A stretch of 64,000 bases of DNA, from assembly GCF_014192095.1 (NCBI RefSeq), contig NZ_JACHXN010000027.1:1-64000 (forward strand), given 5' to 3'. Source of the stretch: Phyllobacterium trifolii (GTDB taxonomy: Bacteria; Pseudomonadota; Alphaproteobacteria; Rhizobiales; Rhizobiaceae). This document shows positions 35,004 through 44,811 of the stretch, one piece after another. Position 1 is the first letter of the stretch, and each line of letters starts with the position of its first letter. A model generated the notes under the pieces. The model made no database searches and was not told the DNA's origin. It worked only from the letters and a program-made list of their open reading frames with translations. The position numbers and the translations under genes were made by a program.

Positions 35004-35981
35004 CTATACGCCTTCTTCGGACCGTGTCTTGCTCGCAAATTCGTCAGTTGCAGCAATAATGGCTTCACTCATGCCGGGATCGCTAGGTGAATGACCGGCG
35101 TTATCCACAATAACCAGCTTGCCGTCTTTCCAGACCTGCGAGAGTTCCCACGCTGTAACAAGTGGTGCTTCAAGGTCGAGACGGCCTTGCACCATGACAC
35201 CAGGGATACCGTTGAGCATATGCGCCTGTCTCAAAAGGATACCTTCTTCCAGCCATCCACTATGATGAAAATAATGCGTCACAATGCGCGCCCGGGCCAT
35301 CCGGTAGGAGGGTTCCGCCCATTTCGCTGATGGCTTGCTATTCGGGTCGATGGAGATCGACGCGGATTCCCAATCGTGCCAGTCCTGTGCTGCCTTGGCG
35401 CGTATTGCCGGATCGGGATTTCCAAGAAGTTCGTAATAGGCAGCGACCAGATCCTCCCGCTGATCAGCAGGTACGCCGTTGCGGAAGCGCGTCCATTGCT
35501 CGGGGAAAAGTGGTGCGATGCCTCGATAGAGCCAATCAATCTCGCAGCGGCGGGTCGTGGTAACGCCTGCGGCGACGAGGGCTGCCACGTTCTGACGGTT
35601 TTGTATGGCATAGGCGAGGCCCAACGTGCATCCCCAGGAAACACCGAACACGAGCCATTTATCAACACCGAGATGCCGGCGCAGAAGTTCGAGATCGCGC
35701 AACAGGTGACTGGTAGTATTGACCGAGAGATCAGTGGCCGGATCACTGGCATGCGGTAAACTTTGTCCGCAACCGCGCTGGTCGAAGGCGATTATTCTGT
35801 AAGCCGCAGGATCAAAATAGCACGATAATCGAGTAGAATGTCCGGAGCCTGGTCCGCCGTGAAGGATAATGGCAGGCGCGCCGTCCGGACTGCCTGACAC
35901 CGCCCAATACATGCGGTTGCCATCGCCGACATCAAGCATGCCGGTTTCGAAGGGTTCGATTTCTGGATAAAGATTTGACAT
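35004..35981 (-). CDS. pip: Prolyl aminopeptidase
   Basis: Proline iminopeptidase, an alpha/beta hydrolase (peptidase family S33) that removes N-terminal proline from peptides in the cytoplasm. The 325 residues include IILHGGPGSGHSTRLSCYFD, FDQRGCGQSLPHA, the nucleophile elbow VFGVSWGCTLGLAYA and a C-terminal GRLDLEAPLVTAWELS with His in VDNAGHSPSDPGM. All these are typical of Pip. It is preceded on the minus strand by no close gene, and 110 bases separate its start from the end of the PilZ gene. Confidence 0.93.
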   Translation of the reverse strand: MSNLYPEIEPFETGMLDVGDGNRMYWAVSGSPDGAPAIILHGGPGSGHSTRLSCYFDPAAYRIIAFDQRGCGQSLPHASDPATDLSVNTTSHLLRDLELLRRHLGVDKWLVFGVSWGCTLGLAYAIQNRQNVAALVAAGVTTTRRCEIDWLYRGIAPLFPEQWTRFRNGVPADQREDLVAAYYELLGNPDPAIRAKAAQDWHDWESASISIDPNSKPSAKWAEPSYRMARARIVTHYFHHSGWLEEGILLRQAHMLNGIPGVMVQGRLDLEAPLVTAWELSQVWKDGKLVIVDNAGHSPSDPGMSEAIIAATDEFASKTRSEEGV

Positions 35982-36091
35982 ATCAGGACCGAATTAAATG
36001 CCCTATTTTTGGAATCGCAGAAGAAACACGGTTCATCGGCGATCTGCGTGAACGCCGTATGACAAAAAAAATTGCTACGATAAGAACCGGC

Positions 36092-36700
36092 TCAGCCTTC
36101 GAAGGCAATATCGATCGCTTCGCGGCTTTGCACTATCGCGAATTCGATTGCGATGCCTTCTTCGAAATGACGCACGACACGGCCACGCATGGAACCGAGA
36201 ATAACCTGGCTGTTCAGGGCAGGGCGCATGCGCAATTCAACGGCGGCTCCCGATATGGAAAGATCGAGGATACGGCAAGGATATTGCCTGCCATCGGCCA
36301 TCGACAGCGTCGTGATGGGATTGCGCGGCGCAACGCGTTGGTGACGCCGGTCTTCCGGCATGTCCAGTTCATGTTTATTGGCGAGCCACGTGAGTTGTGC
36401 GGCGATCTTGTTCTTCTTGCGATCCGATGCGGTCAGCGAAACTTGAAACCCGCCATTGACCATGCGCTCGATAGTGCCTTCAACGCGGCCGATATGGTCA
36501 ATGTAGGCAACGACCCGCTCGCCATTGTTCGCCATCACATCTGTGGTGATGATGACATCGCCGGGCGACATTTCATCGATCTGGCACACATGCTCGGTAC
36601 GATCCTCCAGCATGAAGCGACCATATAGTTGCACTTTCACGCTATAGTACTTGCCCGCGGCGGCAAGATTGGGGCTCGAAACGTCACGGTATAATTGCAT
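36092..36700 (-). CDS. PilZ domain protein
   Basis: A 202-residue putative cyclic-di-GMP receptor. From ATG 36700 an N-terminal PilZN/YcgR-like beta domain (residues 15-95, KYYSVKVQLYGRFML and SPGDVIITTDVMANNGE) is followed by a PilZ domain with the RxxxR-type motif in RRHQRVAPRN and the D/NxSxxG motif DLSISG, both needed for cyclic-di-GMP binding. It may control motility or exopolysaccharide. The neighbouring PAS_5 gene lies upstream on the same strand, 106 bases away. An upstream in-frame ATG at 36742 lacks a ribosome-binding site. Confidence 0.88.
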   Translation of the reverse strand: MQLYRDVSSPNLAAAGKYYSVKVQLYGRFMLEDRTEHVCQIDEMSPGDVIITTDVMANNGERVVAYIDHIGRVEGTIERMVNGGFQVSLTASDRKKNKIAAQLTWLANKHELDMPEDRRHQRVAPRNPITTLSMADGRQYPCRILDLSISGAAVELRMRPALNSQVILGSMRGRVVRHFEEGIAIEFAIVQSREAIDIAFEG

Positions 36701-36806
36701 GAAGGCTGTCCAGATATGGGAATCGACAGTAGCTGATGGCAAAAGGTTACGTCACAAGTCTTAACGCGAAGGTAACGATGCTGGCTGTTGCTTAGAAATT
36801 GCTAAC

Positions 36807-37448
36807 CTAACTGCTGATTTTTCCGCCATCGAATACGACCAGATGCCCGACCTTGCGGCTGATGATCGTCCGCGTGGCGGGCAAGGTTGTGGATGCCATA
36901 TTCTCCGGAACTGTAAGAATGGAATCACTGGGCAAACTGCGCGCCGGGTAACGCGGGTCGATGATCGAAATCGATTGGAGGCGGTTTTCGACGATAGGAT
37001 CGGATTCGAGCCAGAAAGGCCTTCCCAGTGAAATGATCATCCCTATGAGATGCCGTTCATTGGCCTCGCTGGCGAGTGGCAAAAGAATCAATTCGAACAG
37101 GGCTCTGCGGCCACGAGTACTCTTACCTTCGTACGTCAGCTGAACGACGGACTTGTTCGTCATACTGTTCTTGGTGAGGCGTACGATATTGCTTCGGTCC
37201 TTTATCTGCCAGAGTGAGCCAAACGACGCGCTCCTCAATTCCCGGCCATAAACCGAGCATATGCGGGTTCCGGCGAGGCGGAAGCGCGGCTCGCCCGGTC
37301 CGATTGCCTGGACGATAAAGGTATCGGCGAGATATTTCCTGATCGAAGCGGGTGCAATCTCCCGGCGCTCCGGCGCGGCGCGGGCGCCGCGCAGCCTGTT
37401 CCAATAGGCAAAAAGCTCGCTTGTTCCATCATGCCGCATAGGGTTCAT
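36807..37448 (-). CDS. PAS_5 family protein
   Basis: A 213-residue protein of the alphaproteobacterial PAS_5 (PF07310) family. It shows ELFAYWNRLRGARAAPERRE, EIAPASIRKYLADTFIVQ, FRLAGTRICSVYGRELR and LPLASEANERHLIGMIISLG in the usual order. PAS domains bind small ligands or mediate contacts; no output domain is fused, so it may act as a partner protein. It is upstream of the PilZ gene, and the two may work together in signalling. Its start at ATG 37448 is divergent from the region with the orphan terminator. Confidence 0.88.
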   Translation of the reverse strand: MNPMRHDGTSELFAYWNRLRGARAAPERREIAPASIRKYLADTFIVQAIGPGEPRFRLAGTRICSVYGRELRSASFGSLWQIKDRSNIVRLTKNSMTNKSVVQLTYEGKSTRGRRALFELILLPLASEANERHLIGMIISLGRPFWLESDPIVENRLQSISIIDPRYPARSLPSDSILTVPENMASTTLPATRTIISRKVGHLVVFDGGKISS

Positions 37449-37479
37449 CTGCTTTCGGCGCTCAACGCGATTCTTCTTG

Positions 37480-37675
37480 TCATCCGGACTCTGTCACTGA
37501 CAAACTGCTGGCGCCACCATAGATGGCGTAGTCTCCACCGCGGCAGCCGATTAAGGTTAACAAGTGGTTTCGATTGAGCCGCGAGCCGCGCTGTGAGACA
37601 GTGCTTTCACTAGAGTTTGCATGATCAACTATCCTGAAATTCGAGGCCGCCCAGACCCACTGAGCGGCCTTTTTT
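37480..37675 (+). ncRNA. Candidate small RNA ending at the orphan terminator
   Basis: The 301-base gap between the divergent PAS_5 and rhomboid genes holds no open frame on the plus strand but ends in a strong plus-strand terminator. This suggests a small RNA or a terminated leader starting somewhere between about 37480 and 37620. I could not place its promoter. The region also includes GAGCCGCGAGCCGCGC and TGAGACAGTGCTTTCAC segments that can fold. Alternatively it is an attenuator in a long leader of the rhomboid gene, whose ATG is 75 bases downstream. Confidence 0.4.
37644..37675 (+). terminator. Orphan intrinsic terminator
   Basis: AGGCCGC (37644-37650), a 13-base loop, GCGGCCT (37664-37670), then TTTTT to 37675. 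It terminates transcription on the plus strand, but no plus-strand gene lies upstream for more than 3 kb, since 34059-37448 is all minus-strand genes. It also lies before, not after, the rhomboid gene, so it is likely the end of a small RNA or a leader attenuator. Confidence 0.75.
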
Positions 37676-37749
37676 CTGTTCATGGGGCTTTGCACCCGAG
37701 ACCCGAACCAGATAGCGTTCGTCATCAGCAACAAAGGCCATGAACAAGA

Positions 37750-38484
37750 ATGAACGATCCAGCGGATATCCGGAACCGGTCCACAAGGGGCGAGCCGATC
37801 TTCAATATTCCGGGTGTCGTATTGGTCATCATGGGCCTATGCGGCATTGTCTTCGTTCTGGAGACCTATGTCCTGAGCGATGAGCAGAACAATGAATTTC
37901 TTTTGAATTTCGCTTTCATTCCGGCCCGTTTTTCAGAATATGGCGGGTTCACGTCACCGGCCGCCTGGCTGACAACCGTGACCTACTCACTGATGCATGG
38001 GAGCATCGCCCATACAGCGCTTAATATGATCTGGCTGGCTGCCTTCGGGTCGCCACTGGCGGCGCGGATCGGACCGCTGCGGACGACCCTGTTCTGGATC
38101 GTAACGTCGATCGCAGCTGTGATGACGCATTTTGCAGTCTATCCGGACAGTATCGCACCTTTGGTGGGTGCGTCAGGCGCGATTTCCGGCATGATGGGTG
38201 CGGCGGCGCGCTTCGGTTTCCGCCGCTCCCCCTTGCGCAATTCGGCAGCCTTTGTCGGCGATATCCTGCCTATCGGGGTGGCGCTTCGCATGCGAACCGT
38301 CCTGACCTTCCTCGGCGTGTGGTTTGTCACCAATATTCTAACCGGAATGCTCTCCGTCGGCGTCGATAGTTCTGCGACAATTGCCTGGGAAGCGCATATT
38401 GGCGGCTTCCTTGTCGGCTTCCTGGGTATTTCCTTGTTCGACAGGCGTGACAATGGTCGAATGGATCCGGAATTGATGGTATAG
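37750..38484 (+). CDS. Rhomboid family intramembrane serine protease
   Basis: A 244-residue protein with about six membrane helices. The rhomboid signature is present: His in SLMHGSIAHTALNMIWL, the catalytic Ser in VGASGAISGMMGA (GxSG) and the catalytic His in WEAHIGGFLVGFLG. The basic site is complete, so it should cut transmembrane substrates. Physiological targets in rhizobia are not known. ATG 37750 has no strong Shine-Dalgarno motif. The leader contains the orphan terminator. The two CBS/patatin genes beyond are separate units. Confidence 0.92.
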   Translation: MNDPADIRNRSTRGEPIFNIPGVVLVIMGLCGIVFVLETYVLSDEQNNEFLLNFAFIPARFSEYGGFTSPAAWLTTVTYSLMHGSIAHTALNMIWLAAFGSPLAARIGPLRTTLFWIVTSIAAVMTHFAVYPDSIAPLVGASGAISGMMGAAARFGFRRSPLRNSAAFVGDILPIGVALRMRTVLTFLGVWFVTNILTGMLSVGVDSSATIAWEAHIGGFLVGFLGISLFDRRDNGRMDPELMV

Positions 38485-38594
38485 TTGCAAAATAGTTGCA
38501 ATAGGCAGCGCATACGCGCACCATGAATTAGATCATCGGATGTATCCGGGGGATGATACGGTGGTCGAGAAGCCAATGTGCAAGGAGGATGTAC

Positions 38595-39026
38595 ATGACT
38601 GTCAAACTGATTCTCGAACGAAAAGGCTATGACGTATTCAGCACGACGCCGGAGACGACGCTCGGCGATGCAATTACGATCCTCGCAAAGCACAAGATCG
38701 GTGCAATTGTCGTTTGTGACGGAAACAATGCCATCAAGGGCATTTTGTCCGAGCGCGACGTTGTCAGGCAAATTGCCGCCCATGGAGCCGATGCCTTATG
38801 GAAGCCGATTTCGGAAAGCATGACCATGAAGGTCAAGGTCTGCAGTGAGAAGCACACGATTAATCAGGTCATGGAAATCATGACGCAAGGCCGGTTTCGC
38901 CACCTGCCCGTGGAAAAGGATGGGCATTTGCACGGAATTGTCTCGATCGGTGACGTCGTCAAACTTCGTATTGAAGAAGTGGAGCGCGAGTCGGAAGAGA
39001 TTCGCAGCTATATCGCCACTGCCTGA
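38595..39026 (+). CDS. CBS domain pair protein
   Basis: A 143-residue protein made only of two CBS domains, with the adenine-nucleotide binding motifs AITILAKHKIGAIVV, IKGILSERDVVRQIA and GRFRHLPVEKDGHLHGIVSIGD (the last written with its key S-I-G-D). Such proteins sense ATP/AMP or NAD and may regulate partner enzymes or redox proteins. ATG 38595 has a perfect AAGGAGG at 38582-38588; the ATG at 38589 overlaps the ribosome-binding site and is not used. Convergent with the patatin gene, 6 bases away. Confidence 0.92.
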   Translation: MTVKLILERKGYDVFSTTPETTLGDAITILAKHKIGAIVVCDGNNAIKGILSERDVVRQIAAHGADALWKPISESMTMKVKVCSEKHTINQVMEIMTQGRFRHLPVEKDGHLHGIVSIGDVVKLRIEEVERESEEIRSYIATA

Positions 39027-39032
39027 AACGGT

Positions 39033-40001
39033 TCAAAAAACGAGTTTTTGCATGCGCTCCAGTTCGCCGACGCGCGCCATGGTTTCTTCATAACCGAGTT
39101 TGATCGCCTCGTCGGCACGATGGAATTCAGCGAGACCAACATGACCGATCTTCGGCATCAGCATGATGTCAGGCGGATCGCCTGCCATACGTGCACGTGA
39201 AATCCGGTCCTGGATTATGTTGAACGATTCCATCATGACACCGGTGATGCCCAGCCGCTTGGAATAGGAAGGGTGGGCGCGAACTGCTTCGCCATCGACT
39301 GAGCCGGGATTTGGAGCTTCCGCTGCATGCTTGATGACAGCGGCACGGCCAAACTGGTCATAGTGCAGGTTGACGGCGACAACCAGCGGATGCTCGTAAG
39401 ACCGGCAGACCGCGACGGGAACCGGGTTTACCAGCGCACCATCGACGAGTGTCCTGCCATTGCATTCGACAGGTTCGAACACGCCGGGCAAGGCATAGGA
39501 AGCCCGCATCGCGGTTATCAGGCTGCCTCGTGTCAACCAGATTTCATGACCGGTATTGATCTCGGTGCATACGGCAATAAAGCGCTTTGGCAGATCTTCA
39601 ATAGCCAGTTCTTCCAGGTGCTCGCGCAAGCGGCGATCGAGTTTCATGCCGCCGAAAAGGCCGTTGCCCCGAAAACGCAGATCGAGCAGGCTGAAAAGGC
39701 CTCGCTTGGTCAGGCTGCGGGCAAAATCCTCAAGCTGATCAAGCTTGCCGCCCAGATAGCAACCGCCAACAAGGGCGCCGATCGATGTTCCGGCAATCAT
39801 GGAAATTTCTATGCCAGCCTCATCAAGGGCACGCAGTACGCCGATATGCGCCCAACCGCGGGCAGCGCCGCCACCAAGCGCAAGCGCAATGGGCGTCTTG
39901 CGGTCGCGAGGCACTTCCGGCGTGATTACTGGCACGTCCGGAGTGTTATCGATACCGATCGGTTCTGCCGCGCGCATCCGGCGCGATGCCCATTCGAGCA
40001 T
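39033..40001 (-). CDS. Patatin-like phospholipase (RssA type)
   Basis: A 322-residue lipase of the patatin family. The oxyanion motif is ALALGGGAARGWAHIGVLRA, the nucleophile is Ser73 in GTSIGALVGG, and the catalytic Asp187 is in LVDGALVNPVPV (the DG dyad). It resembles E. coli RssA/YjjU more than secreted toxins such as ExoU; there is no signal peptide or membrane helix. The substrate is probably a phospholipid or acyl ester. It converges with the CBS gene; a 260-base gene-free spacer lies upstream of it. Confidence 0.9.
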   Translation of the reverse strand: MLEWASRRMRAAEPIGIDNTPDVPVITPEVPRDRKTPIALALGGGAARGWAHIGVLRALDEAGIEISMIAGTSIGALVGGCYLGGKLDQLEDFARSLTKRGLFSLLDLRFRGNGLFGGMKLDRRLREHLEELAIEDLPKRFIAVCTEINTGHEIWLTRGSLITAMRASYALPGVFEPVECNGRTLVDGALVNPVPVAVCRSYEHPLVVAVNLHYDQFGRAAVIKHAAEAPNPGSVDGEAVRAHPSYSKRLGITGVMMESFNIIQDRISRARMAGDPPDIMLMPKIGHVGLAEFHRADEAIKLGYEETMARVGELERMQKLVF

Positions 40002-40261
40002 GACATATACTCCTGAAACACTGCTCTTTCATTATTCCTTTGTATTGGTATCCAAAGGATGAATATTGCGGATTTGTGACCCATTAGCCAACCAATGAAA
40101 TGGGATTACAAAAGACGATGATGGCGGTTGCGAGGCATGAAGGTTTTCCTGACCATTATTGTCCGTATGGCTAGGTCGTGAATGCGTTATGGTGTCGAAA
40201 TGGTGTGAGGCCATCTTTTCGGATACAAGGAGCTGTAGTGGTTTCATGGCCCAGGAAGGCT

Positions 40262-40684
40262 CTACTTTGTCTCTAACTGCATTACCAATGATGATGTTCC
40301 ATTCGTCGTGACGATCTGACGATAAAAGCACGAGCGGCGTCCGGTGTGGCAGGTCGGGCCATCGCCGGCGACAGTTACTTTCAGCCACAAAGCATCCTGA
40401 TCGCAGTCGGTGCGCATTTCGACTACCGTCTGTAAATTTCCGGATGTCTCGCCCTTTTTCCAGAGGGACTTACGTGAGCGCGACCAATAATGTGCGATGC
40501 CGGTTTCCAGCGTCAATTTCAGCGCATCGGCATTCATGTGCGCGACCATCAGCAATTGGCCGTCCCTGGCATCTGTAACGACCGCCGCTACCAATCCAGA
40601 CGCATCGAAGCGCGGTGCAAACACCGCGCCTTCTTCATTGTCATGTTTGTCGCTCAGGGAAGCGGAGAACAAATCGTTCGGCAT
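40262..40684 (-). CDS. hisI: Phosphoribosyl-AMP cyclohydrolase
   Basis: HisI opens the adenine ring of phosphoribosyl-AMP in histidine synthesis. The 140 residues contain [39 protein letters not shown], the Mg/Zn-binding Asp cluster [13 protein letters not shown] and the Zn-binding [10 protein letters not shown]. It is a stand-alone HisI without the phosphoribosyl-ATP pyrophosphatase (HisE) fusion, as usual in Rhizobiales. It is 17 bases downstream of folE and likely in the same operon. Confidence 0.96.
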   Translation of the reverse strand: MPNDLFSASLSDKHDNEEGAVFAPRFDASGLVAAVVTDARDGQLLMVAHMNADALKLTLETGIAHYWSRSRKSLWKKGETSGNLQTVVEMRTDCDQDALWLKVTVAGDGPTCHTGRRSCFYRQIVTTNGTSSLVMQLETK

Positions 40685-40701
40685 AATACCAATTCTGGAA
40701 A

Positions 40702-41328
40702 CTACCGGCCCCTGACGAGTGTCATGAACCGTACCTGCTCGTTGATTTCAGTCTTGAACGATCCGGTAAAGGTCGTCGTGGTGGTCGTCGAACCGGCTTT
40801 GCGGATGCCGCGCATAGCCATGCACATGTGCTCGGCCTCGATCATGACCGCAACACCGCGCGGGCGCAGCGACTCCTGGATTGCATTGGCGATCTGTGCC
40901 GTCATGCTTTCCTGCGTCTGCAGCCGATGCGCAAACATGTCGACCACGCGAGCGATTTTCGACAAGCCAACGACCTTCTCGCCATCGGGCAGGTAGGCCA
41001 CATGCGCCTTGCCGATGATCGGCACCATATGATGTTCGCAGTGCGAGAAGAACGGAATATCCTGAATGAGGATCATGTCCTCGTATCCGGCGACTTCCTC
41101 GAAGGTACGGCCAAGCACGTCGGCCGGGTCCTGCGCATAACCGGAGAATAATTCCTTGTACGTGTTGGCCACTCGTTGCGGCGTATCCAGCAGACCTTCG
41201 CGGTCGGGATTGTCGCCGGCCCAAAGCAGTAGCGTACGAACGGCTGCTTCGGCTTCTTCCTGGGTGGGGCGTCGATTGTTGTCCTGCTTGGCGGCTGCCG
41301 ATTGCAGGACTTTGATTATAGCATCCAT
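40702..41328 (-). CDS. folE: GTP cyclohydrolase I
   Basis: FolE makes dihydroneopterin triphosphate from GTP for folate. The 208 residues contain [20 protein letters not shown], the zinc site with [40 protein letters not shown] and the catalytic [20 protein letters not shown]. It is the first gene of folE-hisI. The divergent iron-sulfur scaffold gene begins 270 bases away; the region between, 41329-41600, should hold both promoters, but I could not fix them. Confidence 0.96.
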   Translation of the reverse strand: MDAIIKVLQSAAAKQDNNRRPTQEEAEAAVRTLLLWAGDNPDREGLLDTPQRVANTYKELFSGYAQDPADVLGRTFEEVAGYEDMILIQDIPFFSHCEHHMVPIIGKAHVAYLPDGEKVVGLSKIARVVDMFAHRLQTQESMTAQIANAIQESLRPRGVAVMIEAEHMCMAMRGIRKAGSTTTTTTFTGSFKTEINEQVRFMTLVRGR

Positions 41329-41600
41329 CGCGATCTCCCGTAGCCGCCCTCAAAGGAGCGACGAGTTAAACGGCAATACACGATAGTCGCTCCATCGGAA
41401 CGGACGGTGTATTGAAGGCAAGCTGGAAGGCGTTTCCAGCCACGACCAACACAATAACGCATCGCGAAAATTTAATACATGCGACTTTGTGCTGGTGCGC
41501 TCCAATACTATATAGAGATTGAAATCGGGATTCATAGGGTCAAAGCGATGCACAATGACGCGTTTGCAGTGAACACTGTGTCGAAAAACGGGCATTCATT

Positions 41601-42047
41601 ATGATCAATGACGTCTACAACACGCGTATCCTTGAATTTGCCGGAAACATCCAGCGGCTCGGGCGTCTCGAGGAGCCGGATGCATCGGCCACCGCTCATT
41701 CAAAACTTTGTGGCTCGACCGTTACCGTCGATCTGAAGGTGGAGGATGGCGTCGTTTCAGATTTTGCCCATGATGTGAAGGCTTGTGCGTTGGGGCAGGC
41801 TTCGTCGTCGATCATGGCGCGGCATGTCATCGGCGCAACGGCACAGGAACTGCGCGACGTCAGGGACCGAATGTTCAAGATGCTGAAGGAAAACGGTACG
41901 CCGCCAGAAGGCAGGTTCGAAGATCTGAAGTTTCTTGAGCCGGTGCGCGACTATAAAGCGCGCCACAATTCCACGATGCTGACCTTTGACGCAGTGGTGG
42001 ATTGCCTTGACCAGATCGAGAAGAAAAACGCCGAAGCCGCAGCCTAA
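41601..42047 (+). CDS. NifU/IscU-like iron-sulfur cluster scaffold protein
   Basis: A 148-residue homologue of the IscU/SufU scaffold group. It has Cys in SKLCGSTVTVDLKVEDG and in HDVKACALGQASSS, the two ligands shared with IscU; the third segment reads PVRDYKARHNSTMLTFDAV, without Cys, as is normal in this alphaproteobacterial subfamily. That suggests partial scaffold function or a regulatory role. It is followed five bases later by yidD, and the pair yidD/iscU-like next to folE/hisI and thrS is conserved in Rhizobiales. Confidence 0.88.
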   Translation: MINDVYNTRILEFAGNIQRLGRLEEPDASATAHSKLCGSTVTVDLKVEDGVVSDFAHDVKACALGQASSSIMARHVIGATAQELRDVRDRMFKMLKENGTPPEGRFEDLKFLEPVRDYKARHNSTMLTFDAVVDCLDQIEKKNAEAAA

Positions 42048-42052
42048 AATCG

Positions 42053-42418
42053 ATGTGTGAAAAACCAGCTCATGATTATACGCCGAAGATTGTCAGCAAA
42101 TATTCGCGTAACTGGCAAGGATCCTGGCGGAAAACGCCAGGACGCTTGTTAGGAACAGGGCTGATCAGGTTCTACCAGCTCACCTTGTCCGGATTTGTCG
42201 GAAATTCCTGCCGCCATATTCCTACCTGCTCGGAATATACTTACGAATCCGTCGCCCGCTATGGCCTGTGGACTGGAGGCTGGATGGGTCTCTTCCGTTT
42301 TGTCCGCTGCGGGCCGGGCGGTACACATGGGCTGGATCCGGTCCCGACCGTACTGGATGGGCGGTTTGTATGGTATATGCCCTGGCGCTTTTGGAGCCTT
42401 CATCGCCCTCAGACTTGA
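42053..42418 (+). CDS. yidD: Membrane protein insertion efficiency factor YidD
   Basis: YidD helps YidC insert membrane proteins. The 121-residue protein has the conserved core LIRFYQLTLSGFVGNSCRHI, then PTCSEYTYESVARYGLW with the invariant Cys, and FRFVRCGPGGTHGLDPVP. It starts at ATG 42053, five bases after the scaffold gene. An N-terminal extension of about 35 residues precedes the core. It is immediately followed by the long hairpin element at 42421; the stop codon is three bases before it. Confidence 0.93.
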   Translation: MCEKPAHDYTPKIVSKYSRNWQGSWRKTPGRLLGTGLIRFYQLTLSGFVGNSCRHIPTCSEYTYESVARYGLWTGGWMGLFRFVRCGPGGTHGLDPVPTVLDGRFVWYMPWRFWSLHRPQT

Positions 42419-42420
42419 AC

Positions 42421-42698
42421 TTTAGAGCCTCGGGCGACAATATTGACGCGTTCTGCCGGAGGGAATTCGTGGACAAGGTCGAGGGGTTTGGCGAGGCCGA
42501 TGCCTTTCCATCGGACGATGCCGAAACCCGATGGATTTGGCCCGAATTCACCCGGCCCTTTAGGTTTCCGGCTGGCGGCCAACCACTTTGTCAGGCGGTG
42601 TCGTCCGATGGACAGGCATCGGCCTAGCCGCCTTCCGCGTGGATTGTCTCGCCATCCGCGAAACAGAACTGCGCCGATATTATCGCCCGAGGCTCTAA
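42421..42698. mobile_element. 278-bp MITE-like long-hairpin element
   Basis: The left end (TTTAGAGCCTCGGGCGACAA) and the right end (TATCGCCCGAGGCTCTAAG on the plus strand) are inverted copies over about 40 bases with a few mismatches. A second inner pair, AGGCCGATGCCTTTCCATCG (about 42499-42518) and CGATGGACAGGCATCGGCCT (about 42608-42627), extends the hairpin through most of the element. No gene is inside. Size and structure match miniature inverted-repeat elements and RIME-type units of rhizobia. It occupies the yidD-thrS gap, where thrS regulation would sit. Confidence 0.75.
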
Positions 42699-42806
42699 GT
42701 ACTTTACGCCGGACAAAACAGCATTTAGAAGTGCGCCCGCCGGAGCGGTTTCCGGCAAGCTGGATACCACCCGCAATCGTTGGCGGGACTGGATAGGAGA
42801 AAATCG

Positions 42807-44795
42807 ATGTCACAAACAGTTGCCAAAACTGTATCCATGCAATTCCCCGATGGCTCGAAGCGCGAATATGACGCTGCCATGACCGGCGCGGAACTTGCTG
42901 AATCCATTTCCAAATCACTTGCCAAAAAAGCTGTCGCCTATGCGGTGGATGGCACCGTGCGCGATCTATCCGATCCGCTGCAGGGTTCCGGCTCGATCGA
43001 AATCCTGACGCGGGAAGATCCGCGCGCGCTGGAATTGATCCGGCATGATTGTGCCCATGTTCTCGCCGAGGCTGTGCAGGAGTTGTTTCCCGGAACACAG
43101 GTCACTATCGGCCCTGTTATCGAGAATGGCTTTTACTACGATTTCGCCAAGAACGAACCGTTCACGCCGGATGACCTGCCGGTGATCGAGAAGAAGATGC
43201 GGGAGATCATTGCCCGCAACAAGCCGTTCACAAAGGAAATCTGGTCACGCGAGAAAGCGCGCAAGGTTTTCGCCGAGAAGGGCGAGGCCTATAAGGTGGA
43301 GCTCGTCGATGCCATTCCCGAAGGTCAGGATCTGAAGATCTATCGCCAAGGCGATTGGTACGATCTTTGCCGCGGACCGCACATGGTGTCGACCGGCCAG
43401 ATTGGCAATTCCTTCAAGTTGATGAAGGTTGCAGGAGCCTACTGGCGCGGCGACAGCAACAATCCGATGCTGAGCCGCATTTATGGGACGGCTTTCAACA
43501 ATGATGCCGATCTGAACTCCTATCTGCACATGCTGGAAGAGGCGGAAAAGCGTGATCACCGCCGTCTCGGCCGCGAAATGGATCTGTTCCACTTCCAGGA
43601 AGAGGGCCCGGGCGTCGTATTCTGGCATCCGAAAGGCTGGAAAATGTTCCAGAGCCTCGTCAGCTACATGCGGCGCCGGCTGGACAGCCATGGTTACAGC
43701 GAAGTCAATGCGCCGCAGGTGCTCGACAAATCGCTGTGGGAGACGTCCGGTCATTGGGGCTGGTACCGTGATAATATGTTCAAGGTCACGGTCGCCGGTG
43801 ACGAGACCGACGATGAGCGTGTGTTCGCGCTGAAGCCCATGAACTGTCCCGGCCATGTCATGATCTTCAAGCATGGTCTGAAATCATACCGCGATCTGCC
43901 GGTGAAGCTGGCAGAATTCGGCAATGTGCATCGCTACGAGCCTTCGGGCGCGTTGCATGGACTGATGCGCGTGCGTGGCTTCACGCAGGACGATGCACAT
44001 ATTTTCTGCACAGACGAGCAGATGGCGGCGGAATGCCTGCGCATCAACGATCTGATCCTCACGACCTATGCCGATTTCGGATTTGAAGGCATCACAGTGA
44101 AACTATCGACGCGTCCCGACAAGCGCGTCGGTTCGGATGAGTTGTGGGATCGCGCCGAAGAAGTGATGGGCAAGGTGCTCAAAACGATCGAGGAACAGTC
44201 TGGCGGCAAGATCAAGACATCGATCAATCCGGGCGAGGGTGCTTTCTACGGTCCCAAGTTCGAATATGTGCTACGTGATGCTATCGGGCGCGATTGGCAA
44301 TGCGGCACGACGCAGGTGGATTTCAACCTGCCGGAGCGTTTTGGCGCTTTCTACATCGACTCCGCGTCGGAGAAGAAGCAGCCGGTGATGATCCATCGCG
44401 CTATTTGCGGTTCGATGGAACGTTTTCTCGGCATCCTGATCGAAAACTATTCGGGTCACATGCCGCTATGGTTTGCGCCGGTGCAGGTTGTGGTTGCAAC
44501 GATCACCTCCGAAGCCGATGAATATGGCAAGCTGGTCGCCAAGGAGCTGAAGGCAGCCGGTCTGCAAGTCATCACCGACTTCCGCAACGAGAAGATCAAC
44601 TACAAGGTGCGCGAGCATTCCTTGCAGAAGGTTCCGGTCATACTTGTTTGCGGCATGCGTGAAGCCGAGGAGCGTTCAGTCAATATGCGCCGCCTCGGTT
44701 CGCAGAACCAGACCTCATTGAAGCTGGATGATGCAATCCAGCAGCTTAGAAGCGAAGCGACCCCGCCGGACCTGTTGCGCGCGGCGGCCGAGTGA
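42807..44795 (+). CDS. thrS: Threonyl-tRNA synthetase
   Basis: ThrRS charges tRNA(Thr). From ATG 42807 (AGGAG eight bases upstream) the protein has 662 residues: a TGS domain (5-70), an editing (SAD) domain with the [13 protein letters not shown] and [10 protein letters not shown] motifs that removes serine, a class II core with [20 protein letters not shown] (motif 2), [17 protein letters not shown] and [19 protein letters not shown] (motif 3), and a C-terminal anticodon-binding domain (570-662). It is complete. The strong hairpin at 44812 follows its stop. Confidence 0.97.
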   Translation: MSQTVAKTVSMQFPDGSKREYDAAMTGAELAESISKSLAKKAVAYAVDGTVRDLSDPLQGSGSIEILTREDPRALELIRHDCAHVLAEAVQELFPGTQVTIGPVIENGFYYDFAKNEPFTPDDLPVIEKKMREIIARNKPFTKEIWSREKARKVFAEKGEAYKVELVDAIPEGQDLKIYRQGDWYDLCRGPHMVSTGQIGNSFKLMKVAGAYWRGDSNNPMLSRIYGTAFNNDADLNSYLHMLEEAEKRDHRRLGREMDLFHFQEEGPGVVFWHPKGWKMFQSLVSYMRRRLDSHGYSEVNAPQVLDKSLWETSGHWGWYRDNMFKVTVAGDETDDERVFALKPMNCPGHVMIFKHGLKSYRDLPVKLAEFGNVHRYEPSGALHGLMRVRGFTQDDAHIFCTDEQMAAECLRINDLILTTYADFGFEGITVKLSTRPDKRVGSDELWDRAEEVMGKVLKTIEEQSGGKIKTSINPGEGAFYGPKFEYVLRDAIGRDWQCGTTQVDFNLPERFGAFYIDSASEKKQPVMIHRAICGSMERFLGILIENYSGHMPLWFAPVQVVVATITSEADEYGKLVAKELKAAGLQVITDFRNEKINYKVREHSLQKVPVILVCGMREAEERSVNMRRLGSQNQTSLKLDDAIQQLRSEATPPDLLRAAAE

Positions 44796-44811
44796 TCTAA
44801 GCGAACATGAA

